A DNA stretch of 64,000 nucleotides, from NCBI GenBank assembly GCA_025057015.1, contig JANWYG010000017.1, positions 124,001 to 188,000 of the forward strand. The letters are read 5' to 3'. Each line of letters begins with the position of its first letter. The first letter of the stretch is position 1. The notes under the pieces are model-generated. The model was not told the origin of the DNA. It did not search any database and saw only the letters and a program-made list of their open reading frames with translations. The stretch is from Blastocatellia bacterium. GTDB lineage: Bacteria; Acidobacteriota; Blastocatellia; Chloracidobacteriales; JADJPF01. This document shows positions 16,604-25,989 of this stretch, piece by piece. The position numbers and the translations under genes were made by a program.

Positions 16604-17641
16604 GTGACAACTGAGAAAGTAAAATCAGCTGCCTTGCTGACAGCCAAGCTGGCCTTAAGTGGCGCAATACTTGGGTATATCTTTTACAAAGTTGGTATAA
16701 GAAACATATATGTCAGTCTGTTAACAGCAGACGCTAAACACGTACTAATGTCGCTAGTCTTCATCTTCATATCGTATTTCCTGGGAATAAAGAGGTGGCA
16801 GGAACTGGCGCGGGCCGTAGATGTAACTGCTAGTTACCGTCGACTGGCAGCGCTATACTTTCTAGGCCTGTTTTGTAACTATTTTTTACCTGCTGGAATA
16901 GGCGGAGACATAGTCAAAGCCTACTACTTGGGACGTTCAGCGAAGCACCGCAAAGCATTTCTTTCAGTCTTCCTAGACAGGTACGTCGGACTTCTGGTGT
17001 TACTATTCGTGTCATCACTCGTGGCAATATTCCACCGCAACAAAGGTTGGATGGCTCCCGTAGCCTACTCTATCTGGGGCCTATCCATAGGCTTCATAGT
17101 AGGCGGGGCAATAGGCCTGTACTTCGCACAGCTACTGGCAGGCTTGCTTGACAAATTTAATAAGCAGATATGGGCAGAGCGACTACGAGAAGTAGCTGCT
17201 TTGACGAAAGGACTAGCAAAGAACTACCGCGTGCTGATTACAGCAAGCCTGCTCTCAGTGGGAGCCCAATTTGCGGCCATCCTTGCCATGGATCAGCTTT
17301 CCCTGGCTGTGGGCGCTCGTTCTGATCTAACATCCATGTTCCTAATAGTCCCAATAGTTTTTCTAGCAAGCGCTTTACCACTGTCACCAGGTGGGCTAGG
17401 AACTCGCGAGGCAGCTATGGTATTCCTAATGTCAGAGCTCTATAGCGGCCTAGGCATGCAGCCTGACTCAGCGCGCAGCACAGCCGCCGCCGTGGCCTTG
17501 CTGTGGCTAGGCATAAACCTGCTTTCCAGTCTGCCAGGTATCGTAAGCTATCCTTTGGTAGCTCGCCTCAGGAGGATGGGCAACGCAAGTGTTGAAGAAG
17601 CTCATACTAGTTGTGGTGCTGATAGTCTCGGCACCAGCTGA
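16604..17641 (+). CDS. Flippase-like integral membrane protein (UPF0104 / LPG synthase TM family)
   Basis: The start is GTG, with GAGGGG about ten bases upstream. About eight hydrophobic helices span the protein, with the family pattern in the middle (FCNYFLPAGIGGDIVKAYYLGR, DRYVGLL) and near the end (PIVFLASALPLSPGGLGTREAAMVF). Homologues include the membrane part of MprF and AglD-type proteins, which move lipids or lipid-linked sugars. No synthetase domain is attached. The next gene starts 53 bases before its stop, so it heads a coupled run of four genes (16604-24215). Confidence 0.85.
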   Translation: MTTEKVKSAALLTAKLALSGAILGYIFYKVGIRNIYVSLLTADAKHVLMSLVFIFISYFLGIKRWQELARAVDVTASYRRLAALYFLGLFCNYFLPAGIGGDIVKAYYLGRSAKHRKAFLSVFLDRYVGLLVLLFVSSLVAIFHRNKGWMAPVAYSIWGLSIGFIVGGAIGLYFAQLLAGLLDKFNKQIWAERLREVAALTKGLAKNYRVLITASLLSVGAQFAAILAMDQLSLAVGARSDLTSMFLIVPIVFLASALPLSPGGLGTREAAMVFLMSELYSGLGMQPDSARSTAAAVALLWLGINLLSSLPGIVSYPLVARLRRMGNASVEEAHTSCGADSLGTS

Positions 17642-20600
17642 AGAAAAAGGCATCTTGCTGCAAGGCCGAGTAGTAAACGAGGACGGCCAACCGCTGGTCG
17701 CTGCAAGCGTGACCATACTGCAAGAAGGTACCCTGCTGCAATCAACTCAAACTTCTTCCGAAGGTACATTCATAGTTGCGCTAGCTAAGCCAGGACAATA
17801 CGACATAGCAATAAGCTTAGACGGCTTCAGGCCTCATTCGGAATCAATAAACGTACAGCGCGAGGAAATGAAGGTTTTTCAACTACTGCCCAGCTCGCTT
17901 CACGTCGTGGTGCTAGACATACAACAGGAAAAACTGTCGGACGCTGTAGTGACGGTTAAGGGTGAGGACGGGGTGGTACGCAGGGCTATCGAATCTCCAA
18001 AAGGAGATTACTACTTCGGCCGGCTGAAGCCCGGTATCTACCAACTGGAAGTCTCTATGCCTGGCTATGAAGTGGCAGTAGATGACGGAGTATACATCCC
18101 CCCCGATAACAGGACTATGCTGAGAACGCAAATACTCGTGCGAGCATCAGCCATACCTTTGGCAGATAAGCCAAAGCAAAGATATGTCTTTCCTCAGCTG
18201 CCTTCTAATCGAGTACTTGCGTTAACTCAAGATGGAAGTGGTGCAATTTGGGTAGGCACGGCAAAAGGAGTAGCTAGGTTCAGCGGAAGAGACGGCGAAG
18301 ACATTCAAGACCATGACAAGCTAAACGGTTTTGAGGTCGAGCAGATAGTCGAGCAAAGCGACGGTACCTACTGGTTTGTAACTGACAAGGGGCTCTACTA
18401 CCGCAAACCAGCTAGTTACTGCTGTGAGCAATTCCAGCTCCCAGGACGCCGAGTAAGGGCGGTTTTGGAAAACAAAGGGAGAATATGGATAGCTACTGAC
18501 CGAGGCCTCATTAGCCTACATGCGGGTATATGGACAGAGTATTCAACCAAACAAGGGCTTCCCTCGGAGGATATACGCTGCCTTGCCGCCTCACAACGAA
18601 GCGAAGCATTGCTTGCTGGAACCGCGGCTGGCCTGGTTGAAGTGGCCAACGGACGCATGCGGCTCATCGATACTGACCCTGCTCTGTCAATACTTGAAGA
18701 TAGCCAAGGCAGAACGTGGATTTTGACAGGCGAAAAAGTCAAGTATTTCGATGGCGAAAGCGTCAAGGCCTTCGATAAGCTAAGTCAGCCAGCAACCAAA
18801 GTCGCCGAGGATAGGTTTGGAAATGTATGGTTCGCAGGCCTTCGCCACGGAGTTTATGTCTACGATCCGCTTCGGGATGAAGTAGGAAAGTTCTACCAAT
18901 CAGACCGAATACTGGCTCTCTTGGTAGACAAGGAAGGTAGCTTGTGGTTCGGTACCGAAAACGGATTGATCTACCAGGACTTCAGTAGCTTCGTAAACTT
19001 CGATACGAGCAAAGGTCTGCAAGTGACAGACATTAGGTCACTTGCAGTCGATCCTAGCGGTAGGAGCAACCTCTGGGTAGGTACTGCAGCCGGATTGATA
19101 CACTTTGACGGCGTTAGATTTTCCAGAGTTACTGCCATACCGACTGAGGTCACGGTAAATCACATAATAGCCGACAGCGAAAGGGCACTTTGGGTTGCTA
19201 CTACGAACGGGCTTTACAGGTCTTTTGCCGGACGCTGGACGCGCTTCAGTACCTCAGATGGATTGCCAAGTAACGATATAAGAAGCATATGTGAGGATGA
19301 CAGGCGCAAAGGACTGTGGGTGGCTACCGAAAAAGGCGTAGTACACTTTGGAGCTCCATCCCAAGTTAGCCTACTGCAGATAAAAGCAGCCGTAAGGCAC
19401 ATCTACCGTCAGCCTGGAGGCCTGCTGTGGTTTGCTGCCGACAGAGGTGTCTATAGATACGATCCAAGCAGAAATGACCTTACGATAGTGCAACTCGACA
19501 GTTCTGACGTGAGATGGATAGAAGAAGATTCAGGCATGCTGCTGTTTGCCACAAGCAAAGGTATAGAGCTTTGTGATGGGCAGAAGCTAGTATGTAAGCA
19601 GCTACCTGCTCTGATAGGCGAAAGCATGAATGTCTTGCTGCGCGACCGAGATGGCATGTTTTGGCTCGGTGCAGAAGACGGTAAAATACGCAAGCTGCGC
19701 TACACAGGCTTGCCAGAAGTGGGGTATGAAGGGGCTGTTCTTGTATCTTACCCTGCCGACAGATACGACATAGCCGGTAACAGCATCCGCTCCATAGTTC
19801 AGGATAAGAGCGGTGCCATCTGGTTTGCTACAGACGCAGGCCTGGTAAGGCACCTACCGAATCTAGTGGTACCTAAGATAGAGTGCCGGCTAGAAGTAAA
19901 CGGTGCCGAGCGAGCCCCCGGCGAGATAGAAGCTGGCAGACACAACGTAAAGTTCAAATTTTGGGCTGTAGGTGCCAATCTCGAGACGGGTTTCATTTAC
20001 AGGATGTTGATCAACGGGCAACCTCAAGAGTTCCGCTGGCTGAGCCACCAGTCAGGGCGCCGCGAAGCAACCTTTAATGCCCTGGGAGAAGGAGAGCATA
20101 CCTTTGAGCTAAGAGCAGTAAATCGGGATCTCTACTTTTCCCAACCTTTGCGTCTGAGCATCAAAATAGACCGACCCTTTTGGAAAAAACTTCACTTGCA
20201 GTTGCTTTTCATACTGACGCTAACTACGGCAACTGCCACGCTTGCGCTAGTGCGCCGATACCAAACGAAGGGCTACCCCTTCTTGGTAACTAAGGACTTT
20301 CAGCCCATAGAGCCAAACCCGTACATAGCAGGTAACCCAATTCGTAGTCCATCGATGTTCTTCGGTCGTGAGGACGATTTTAACTACGCAAGGCTTAAGC
20401 TCGAAGGTGCCACCCAGGGCGGAGTCGTGCTTGTATTTTGCGGCGAGCGTCGGGCAGGTAAAAGCTCAATACTTTACCAGATAGCTAATGGCCGACTTGG
20501 AGAGCAGTTTGTCCCAGTTTTCATAGACCTACAGGAAATGGTAGTGTCAACTGACGGCGAGTTTTTCGATCGGGTGGCTAGGCTTATCCTCGAAGCAATA

Positions 20601-21464
20601 AGGCAGCGTGAGCTGGGTGAGTTGGACACCGAGCAGTTTCCGTTTCGCGACAGTAAGTGCAACGCCTTTCATCTGTTCTCCGACTTTATCTCCATAGCCC
20701 TCAGCGCTATAGGCGAGCGACGGCTGGTCATACTCATAGATGAGTATGAACTGCTTGAAGATAAAGTCAAAGACGGAAAGCTCTCGAAGGAAATCTTTGC
20801 CTTCTTGGCGTCATTGATCGAGTCTCGCGATCGGCTCTCGTTCATTTTTACCGGCTCTCGCCGGCTTGAGGAGCGCGACCGACGCTACTGGCGGGAAATG
20901 TTGCGTCGCTCGCTCTTCCGGAAAGTCTCCTTCCTCTCAGAACGCGATACGCTGCGTTTGATAACGGTTCCGGTCAAAGGCAAGGTCAAGTATGGCCGTA
21001 AGGCGGCAGAGAGAATTCAGAGATTAACCGGTGGGCAACCCTTTTATACGCAGTATATATGCCAGTCAATGGTTGACTATTTGAACGAAAAGCGAAGTAA
21101 CTATGTTTCCGAACAGGACATAGAGCGCATAGCCGAGGAGGTCGTCGATAATCCATTGCCGCAAATGATCTACTTCTGGCAAGGGTTCAGCGCCGACGAA
21201 AAGCTGGTTATGTCCCTACTGGCTGAAGTGCTAGACAAGCCGGAGTCAGTAGCTACGGCAGCAAGGATAGCCAAGGTGGTCGCAAAGCAAGGCTATCCCG
21301 TACTGCTGTCGGAAAACAGCATAAGGCTGATTCTCGAAGAGCTAGTCCGAGCAGATGTGCTGAAGCGGATAGGTGACGAAGGATACTGTTTTCGGTTAGA
21401 TTTATTCAGGTTGTGGATACGCAAAAGCCACGGTTTTTGGAGCATAGTGCGAGAAGTAGCATGA
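17589..21464 (+). CDS. Periplasmic two-component-type propeller sensor joined to a cytoplasmic STAND-like P-loop NTPase
   Basis: This 1291-residue protein reads as follows. A signal peptide or start anchor occupies 1-18. Two carboxypeptidase regulatory-like (CarboxypepD_reg) domains lie at about 24-92 and 102-170. Many Reg_prop blades (about 200-757) show repeats such as ALTQDGSGAIWVGT, DKEGSLWFGTENGL and VQDKSGAIWFATDAG. A Y_Y_Y-type Ig-like domain lies at about 764-860, a membrane helix at about 868-889, and a P-loop ATPase at about 905-1291. The ATPase has Walker A GERRAGKSS (about 952) and Walker B LVILIDEYE (about 1046). In most proteins of this layout a histidine kinase follows the Y_Y_Y domain; here an NTPase takes its place. 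Sensing of a polymer or glycan outside and NTP-driven switching inside is inferred. The start is GTG, overlapping the previous gene by 53 bases. A seven-C run lies at 18098-18104. Confidence 0.9.
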   Translation: MLKKLILVVVLIVSAPAEEKGILLQGRVVNEDGQPLVAASVTILQEGTLLQSTQTSSEGTFIVALAKPGQYDIAISLDGFRPHSESINVQREEMKVFQLLPSSLHVVVLDIQQEKLSDAVVTVKGEDGVVRRAIESPKGDYYFGRLKPGIYQLEVSMPGYEVAVDDGVYIPPDNRTMLRTQILVRASAIPLADKPKQRYVFPQLPSNRVLALTQDGSGAIWVGTAKGVARFSGRDGEDIQDHDKLNGFEVEQIVEQSDGTYWFVTDKGLYYRKPASYCCEQFQLPGRRVRAVLENKGRIWIATDRGLISLHAGIWTEYSTKQGLPSEDIRCLAASQRSEALLAGTAAGLVEVANGRMRLIDTDPALSILEDSQGRTWILTGEKVKYFDGESVKAFDKLSQPATKVAEDRFGNVWFAGLRHGVYVYDPLRDEVGKFYQSDRILALLVDKEGSLWFGTENGLIYQDFSSFVNFDTSKGLQVTDIRSLAVDPSGRSNLWVGTAAGLIHFDGVRFSRVTAIPTEVTVNHIIADSERALWVATTNGLYRSFAGRWTRFSTSDGLPSNDIRSICEDDRRKGLWVATEKGVVHFGAPSQVSLLQIKAAVRHIYRQPGGLLWFAADRGVYRYDPSRNDLTIVQLDSSDVRWIEEDSGMLLFATSKGIELCDGQKLVCKQLPALIGESMNVLLRDRDGMFWLGAEDGKIRKLRYTGLPEVGYEGAVLVSYPADRYDIAGNSIRSIVQDKSGAIWFATDAGLVRHLPNLVVPKIECRLEVNGAERAPGEIEAGRHNVKFKFWAVGANLETGFIYRMLINGQPQEFRWLSHQSGRREATFNALGEGEHTFELRAVNRDLYFSQPLRLSIKIDRPFWKKLHLQLLFILTLTTATATLALVRRYQTKGYPFLVTKDFQPIEPNPYIAGNPIRSPSMFFGREDDFNYARLKLEGATQGGVVLVFCGERRAGKSSILYQIANGRLGEQFVPVFIDLQEMVVSTDGEFFDRVARLILEAIRQRELGELDTEQFPFRDSKCNAFHLFSDFISIALSAIGERRLVILIDEYELLEDKVKDGKLSKEIFAFLASLIESRDRLSFIFTGSRRLEERDRRYWREMLRRSLFRKVSFLSERDTLRLITVPVKGKVKYGRKAAERIQRLTGGQPFYTQYICQSMVDYLNEKRSNYVSEQDIERIAEEVVDNPLPQMIYFWQGFSADEKLVMSLLAEVLDKPESVATAARIAKVVAKQGYPVLLSENSIRLILEELVRADVLKRIGDEGYCFRLDLFRLWIRKSHGFWSIVREVA

Positions 21465-23386
21465 AGAATCCCTATCTAAACCGAGTAGCTATAAAGGATC
21501 CGGCTCAGTTCTATGGCAGGCGCAAAGAGGTGGCGCGAGTGCTTTCGCGCATAGGAGCCCCTCGCCCACAATCCGTGGCAATAGTTGGTGAGCGCAAGAT
21601 AGGAAAGTCTTCACTGCTTAATTACATCTATGCCCCTGAAGTCAGACGTAGAGTACTTGATGATAACTATCTTTTTGTCTTCATTGACCTACAGCAGCGG
21701 CGCTACAACAGCGCAGAAGAGTTCCTTGCCGAGGTAGTGTCGAAGGTAAGCGAGGTGCTTCCTGAGGCTTCGGTAGATCCTAAGTGCAGCAGCTTCGACG
21801 AAGTGCGTAGGGCACTTACCCGCCTCCAGAAATGCGGCTACAAGCTGGTGCTGCTGCTTGACGAGTTTGACGCCATAACTAGCAACAGCGCTTTCGGCCT
21901 GGAATTCTTCGCCTTCTTGCGCTCGGCAGCAAACAACTACGATGTAGCCTATATCACGTCTTCTGCAAGGGATCTGCACGAGCTGTGCCATACTGACCAA
22001 ATAGCTGACTCACCCTTTTTCAACATTTTCACAAATCTGTATCTACGGGCCTTTAGCGCAGAAGAAGCCGAGCAGCTGATAAGCGAGCCCTCAGCAAAAG
22101 CTGGGTTGCCACTTCAGCCGTATAGCAGCCACATTTGCGAGCTCGCAGGACATTTTCCCTTCTTTTTGCAGATTGCCTGCGGGAGCTTCTTCGACCAACT
22201 GTCGGAAGGTATGATGGATTTAAAGAAGATAGAAGAGAGTTTTCTCGATGAGGCCCAAGTGCACTTTCGCTACATGTGGCAGCACCTACGTGAGGAAGAG
22301 CGTTCCCTGATAAAGCAGTTCCTGTCCGGTTACGGAATTGCCAAGACCAGGGAGCATGTTTTCGAAAAGCTAAGGCGCAACGGCTACTTTATAGCGAGTA
22401 ATGGGCAAACCCGTCTTTTCTCGCGTGTCTTTGCACAGGTAGTAGCAGAAGAAGACTACATCCCGCCGACAGATCCGGTCCTGGATCGAACCAAGTTGGA
22501 GCAGAGAAGGAGAGGCTTTTCTGCCAGAGATGATTCAAGTGGTGAGCAACTGCCGCAGCAGCTAGGCAGGTTTCTCCTCACTAGGCGGTTGGGCAGGGGA
22601 GGTATAGGCGTGGTCTACTCTGCGACTGACCTGGAGCTAGGTAGAGAAGTGGCGATAAAACTGCTACGGCACTGCTACCTGCAGGATGGGCTAACCAGAA
22701 GGCGGTTCCTGCGCGAGGCCAGGGCGGCTTCCATGATATCTCACCCCAGCGTCTGCGCTATCTACGAAGTGGGGCAAGCTGACGGCATGCCGTACATAGC
22801 GATGGAGTTTGTCAAGGGCGTAACTCTCTCGGAGCGTCTACGGAAGACCGGCCCGCTGCCATTTAGGGAAATCATAGACTTAGGTGTGCAGGTCGCCGAA
22901 GCGCTGAGTAAGGCCCATCTGGTGGGAGTAGTGCACAGGGACATAAAGCCGTCCAACATACTCATAGACGAGCAGGGAAGAGCTAAGGTGCTAGATTTTG
23001 GCCTGGCTAAGCAGCTGCTTGAGCGGGAGGAAGAGGACCTCACCGAGCCTGGAGTCCTGCTTGGCACCGTTAGTTACATGTCTCCTGAGCAAGCTCAGGG
23101 ATTAGATAACTTGGACGCCCGATCTGACATTTTCTCCCTGGGAGTGGTGCTTTATGAAATCACTACAGGCAAGCTACCTTTTGGCGCCGAGACTTACTTC
23201 CAGACGATGGAGGCCATAATAAAGTTGCCGCATGTACCTGTTGAAAAGCTGCGCAAGAACGTCCCGACATCTCTTGTCAGGGTCATAGACCGAGCGTTGG
23301 AGAAACTTCCTGAGAACAGGTTCCAGACTGCTGCTGAGCTCGCGGCAGAGCTAACGGCTGTAGGCGCTGAGGTGACAGATGCATAA
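21461..23386 (+). CDS. STAND-like P-loop NTPase fused to a serine/threonine protein kinase
   Basis: ATG at 21461 overlaps the previous stop as ATGA, so translation is coupled; an upstream in-frame alternative start at 21413 would lie within the preceding gene. The N-terminal part opens with a version of the motif seen before the NTPase of the preceding protein (NPY...FxGRxxE), so the two NTPases are related. Walker A is GERKIGKSS (about 43-51) and Walker B is LVLLLDEFD (about 128-136). The kinase (about 367-630) keeps LGRGGIGVVY, VAIK, VVHRDIKPSN, DFGLAK and SPEQ, so it should be active. No membrane helix is visible. The likely role is the cytoplasmic output of the preceding receptor, working through NTPase-NTPase contact; that is inference. 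Confidence 0.92.
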   Translation: MKNPYLNRVAIKDPAQFYGRRKEVARVLSRIGAPRPQSVAIVGERKIGKSSLLNYIYAPEVRRRVLDDNYLFVFIDLQQRRYNSAEEFLAEVVSKVSEVLPEASVDPKCSSFDEVRRALTRLQKCGYKLVLLLDEFDAITSNSAFGLEFFAFLRSAANNYDVAYITSSARDLHELCHTDQIADSPFFNIFTNLYLRAFSAEEAEQLISEPSAKAGLPLQPYSSHICELAGHFPFFLQIACGSFFDQLSEGMMDLKKIEESFLDEAQVHFRYMWQHLREEERSLIKQFLSGYGIAKTREHVFEKLRRNGYFIASNGQTRLFSRVFAQVVAEEDYIPPTDPVLDRTKLEQRRRGFSARDDSSGEQLPQQLGRFLLTRRLGRGGIGVVYSATDLELGREVAIKLLRHCYLQDGLTRRRFLREARAASMISHPSVCAIYEVGQADGMPYIAMEFVKGVTLSERLRKTGPLPFREIIDLGVQVAEALSKAHLVGVVHRDIKPSNILIDEQGRAKVLDFGLAKQLLEREEEDLTEPGVLLGTVSYMSPEQAQGLDNLDARSDIFSLGVVLYEITTGKLPFGAETYFQTMEAIIKLPHVPVEKLRKNVPTSLVRVIDRALEKLPENRFQTAAELAAELTAVGAEVTDA

Positions 23387-24215
23387 GTTGTTATTAGTCT
23401 ATCTTCTGCTGTGCAGTGTGGCCTATGCTCAGCGGGTAGAGTACTTCTTCGGCTTAGAGCAACAAGTGGAGTTGCCTCCCTTCCGCTGTGCTTATGCAGC
23501 GCTAGAAGGAAACAATTCCGAAGAAGGGAGGAGAGGAAGTGGTGAGCCAGCAGCAGGGAGCGCTGGCTCGAGCCTGATTGTGTCGCAGCAGGAAGGCTTC
23601 CGCTGGAAAGACGCTCTCATCCAGTCCATGCGTTTTTTAATAATTCAGCACTCCTTCAGACTGCTTACTGAGAAGGGCACAAGAGACGAGTTAGCAGGTC
23701 CGTTTCTGAGAGACTACTTTAGAACGTTGAAGCGTATCAAAGGTTGGGACGATGGAGATCCGTTTCTGGTCAACTACGTTGGCCATCCGATGATGGGGGC
23801 CGTAGGTGGCTACATACAGATACATAACGATCCGGCAGGCCCTAGGAAACTTGCCGCCAGCCGCAGATATCTCGTCAGCCGGCTGAAAGCTCTCGGCTGG
23901 TCGGCAGCGTACAGTACCCAATTTGAGATAGGCCCAATAAGCGAGGCTTCTATTGGCAACGTAGGCATCAGACCAACTCGCCGGGCAAGGAACCCGATGG
24001 CACTTGTGGATCTGGTGGTTACGCCAACGCTCGGAGTAGCACTTATAGTAGGCGAGGACGCTATTGACAAGTATTTCATAGAGGGAGTAGTGGAGCGGTA
24101 TACGAGAAATAGGGCAGTTAGGGCACTTGCACGTGGTTTCCTCAATCCGTGCCGTAGCTTCGCTAACATGCTGCGTCTTAGGTGGATGTGGTACCGGGAC
24201 ACCCGCTCCCTCTGA
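23379..24215 (+). CDS. Uncharacterised exported protein, last gene of the sensor-kinase run
   Basis: The start overlaps the kinase gene by eight bases and has GAGGTGACAG before the ATG. A signal peptide of about 17 residues (MHKLLLVYLLLCSVAYAQ) is followed by a low-complexity segment (about 45-70, Gly/Ser/Glu). The distinctive core is GWDDGDPFLVNYVGHPMMGAVGGYIQIHNDP. Short exported proteins with this HPMxG...NDP pattern are, as I recall, common in Acidobacteria and resemble DUF3943 proteins, but the assignment is uncertain. The core helices are short and amphipathic. Position suggests it is the envelope partner or output of the relay. Confidence 0.75.
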   Translation: MHKLLLVYLLLCSVAYAQRVEYFFGLEQQVELPPFRCAYAALEGNNSEEGRRGSGEPAAGSAGSSLIVSQQEGFRWKDALIQSMRFLIIQHSFRLLTEKGTRDELAGPFLRDYFRTLKRIKGWDDGDPFLVNYVGHPMMGAVGGYIQIHNDPAGPRKLAASRRYLVSRLKALGWSAAYSTQFEIGPISEASIGNVGIRPTRRARNPMALVDLVVTPTLGVALIVGEDAIDKYFIEGVVERYTRNRAVRALARGFLNPCRSFANMLRLRWMWYRDTRSL

Positions 24216-24261
24216 AGGCTAGACCGCACTTTCCCTGCGAGGATTGAGTGCTAGATGCAAG

Positions 24262-25263
24262 CTAGAAAAAACGCCTGTAGATGTTAAAGCCAATGGTCAG
24301 GCCTTTCCGCAAATCGCCGAAGTTGCCGAAGCCTGAGTTCATCCTGCTCGAAGTCGTCTGTTGTGTGTTTGAGAACGTCAAGGTGAATATGTGCCTATAG
24401 GTACGCTTCTGTATACCAAACGAGATGGTGGCGTCAGGCTGAGGTTTGTACCCTACACGCGGAATGTACTCAAAGATCAGGCTTGCCGTGGGCCGGAAGT
24501 TGAGCTGTCCGCCAAGGCCGAAGGCTACGGTATGGTTGTCTGCCTCGCCTTGGTTGGGAGGAGAGCTGCTACTGAATATGACTGCAGGTTCGTCAACGTT
24601 GCTGTTGAGCGAGATTATCGGAGAGAAATGTATCGAGCCATATTGCTTGATGCTATGAGCAAGCTGAAAGCCTATGTTCGCAGTGTAACGCTCGCTGAAG
24701 TTGTCGCGGCCTTCAACGCTGAAGTAAGCCGCGGCATCAAGCGGAATGCGCTTACCCTGCCGCAACAAGTTCAGACCTAGCAGCAGTTCAACGTTCCTTT
24801 CGAGCGGCGTGCGGTAGGCCCTCGCGTACAATCGGTCAGTGATCCCATAAGATAACCCAAAGCCTGAATAGGAAAAGCTGTCCAGCCCGAATAGGTCTGG
24901 TGGAGAGTCTTTAGTAAAGAACGGCTGAGTAAATCGGTGGGTGAAGTGAATGGCGAGGGAGTTTTTCTCGAACCTGCGCGGCGTTGGCAGGTTAACTAAT
25001 TCGTAGCCATAGCTAGGTTCTTCGTTCTCATCCTTCGGCTCTGCCCCCTTCTGCGCTTGCTGCTGCGAGATGTCTTGGCTAGTGGTCTCCTGCTGCCGAG
25101 CAGCTAGCGGGGTAGGACTGGCGGGGTCATCGACTGTCCAAATCTGCCGAGCGGTGTCCACCTTTATCTTTTTGCCGTGGATTTGTATGACTGCCTCTGA
25201 TGGGCTAGTAAAAGTGACTATTGGTTCTTCAGTCAACAGCAGTAACGCCAGTAGTACGTACAT
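24262..25263 (-). CDS. Outer-membrane beta-barrel protein (DUF5777-like)
   Basis: A short signal peptide (about 1-13) leads to a 70-residue polar Gln/Pro/Glu-rich region. A beta-rich domain follows, with alternating hydrophobic strands and many aromatic residues (IHFTHRFTQPF, GFGLSYGITDRLYARAYRT, AAYFSVEGRDNFSERYTANIGFQL, FIYEYIPRVGY-type strands). The final residue is Phe (FNIYRRFF), as expected for a BAM-assembled barrel. A DUF5777-type barrel fits best; the substrate or function is unknown. GGAGG stands at proper distance from the ATG. On the plus strand this gene is G-rich, which matters for the skew observation at 25.8 kb. Confidence 0.75.
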   Translation of the reverse strand: MYVLLALLLLTEEPIVTFTSPSEAVIQIHGKKIKVDTARQIWTVDDPASPTPLAARQQETTSQDISQQQAQKGAEPKDENEEPSYGYELVNLPTPRRFEKNSLAIHFTHRFTQPFFTKDSPPDLFGLDSFSYSGFGLSYGITDRLYARAYRTPLERNVELLLGLNLLRQGKRIPLDAAAYFSVEGRDNFSERYTANIGFQLAHSIKQYGSIHFSPIISLNSNVDEPAVIFSSSSPPNQGEADNHTVAFGLGGQLNFRPTASLIFEYIPRVGYKPQPDATISFGIQKRTYRHIFTLTFSNTQQTTSSRMNSGFGNFGDLRKGLTIGFNIYRRFF

Positions 25264-25273
25264 ATAACCTCCT

Positions 25274-25774
25274 TTAAACGAGCTTCTTATAGCTTGCTCC
25301 GGTTTGCGAAATTGCGGGTAGCCTGGCGTCCGAGAACAGATGGACGTAGGCGTAGACTTGGCCTCTGTGGTGGCTTATGTGCATCAGGGTCCTGATCAAG
25401 AGACTTCCTATAGTGTGCGGAGTGCGATCTGGCAAAAAAACCAGCTTTTGCAGGTCCTGCTCGGTGAGATAGTGAAAGACCCTTCGGCGCACTTGAGCCA
25501 CTTCATTTAGGTACTCAGATATCCTTTGCGGATCAGGCAGAGCCTCGCGTGTCGTCCACTCGTGCGGATGATCCCAGTAGTTAGCACTTAACCCGTTGAA
25601 CAAGTACTCCTGTATCTGGGCTATGTGAATGATGAGCTCGCCGACTGAGAGCACTTTCAGAAAGGTAGCATGTGAGAAGGGTTTCCAGTAGATTCTGTCG
25701 GGCGGTACTATTTTGAGGATCTCCTGCAAGTTGGAGTCGACAATCTCAAACTCGTTGCGAAGTTCCGCAAGCAT
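25274..25774 (-). CDS. DinB-family protein
   Basis: This 166-residue protein is a four-helix bundle of the DinB/YfiT type. The metal-binding histidines are visible in ELIIHIAQIQEYLF (first) and LMHISHHRGQVYAYVHL (second and third). Family members are thiol S-transferases or metal-dependent enzymes of unknown substrate; the name from DNA damage induction does not imply a role in repair. AGGT precedes the ATG. It is ten bases upstream of the barrel gene on the same strand, so the two may be co-transcribed. On the other side lies the dif-like region. Confidence 0.88.
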   Translation of the reverse strand: MLAELRNEFEIVDSNLQEILKIVPPDRIYWKPFSHATFLKVLSVGELIIHIAQIQEYLFNGLSANYWDHPHEWTTREALPDPQRISEYLNEVAQVRRRVFHYLTEQDLQKLVFLPDRTPHTIGSLLIRTLMHISHHRGQVYAYVHLFSDARLPAISQTGASYKKLV

Positions 25775-25875
25775 CTTACTACCTCTATGTTAGGAGACTT
25801 GAACCGAGTATATAGCCGTAGAAAATTTGGCGCTACTGTGAAGGGCGGACTCTGGGGAACTTAGACATAACAGTT

Positions 25876-25903
25876 GCGTCTGATAATAGATCTTATGTTA
25901 TAT
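25876..25903 (+). other. Candidate dif site (XerC/XerD recombination site)
   Basis: The sequence fits an 11-6-11 dif layout: left arm GCGTCTGATAA (25876-25886), centre TAGATC (25887-25892), right arm TTATGTTATAT (25893-25903). The right arm differs from the E. coli XerD arm (TTATGTTAAAT) at one position. The inner ATAA/TTAT symmetry is present. The left arm is weaker, matching mainly at its inner end. It lies in a 215-base gap that holds no gene, where the G/C skew changes sign. Assignment depends on genome-wide data. Confidence 0.45.
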
Positions 25904-25989
25904 ATCCGCATTACCTGCGAGGTGTACATCGCTAAGAACTGCCTGCCGTGCTAAGCTAAGTACCACACCTAACTTCGCATGGAGGCTGC

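Noticed and set aside
17589-21464. Histidine kinase at the C-terminus of the propeller receptor
   Set aside because: No H-box, N-box or G-box could be found; Walker A and B motifs are present instead.
25775-25989. Small gene or riboswitch in the gap beside the dif-like site
   Set aside because: No frame with a ribosome-binding site and no known aptamer pattern was seen.
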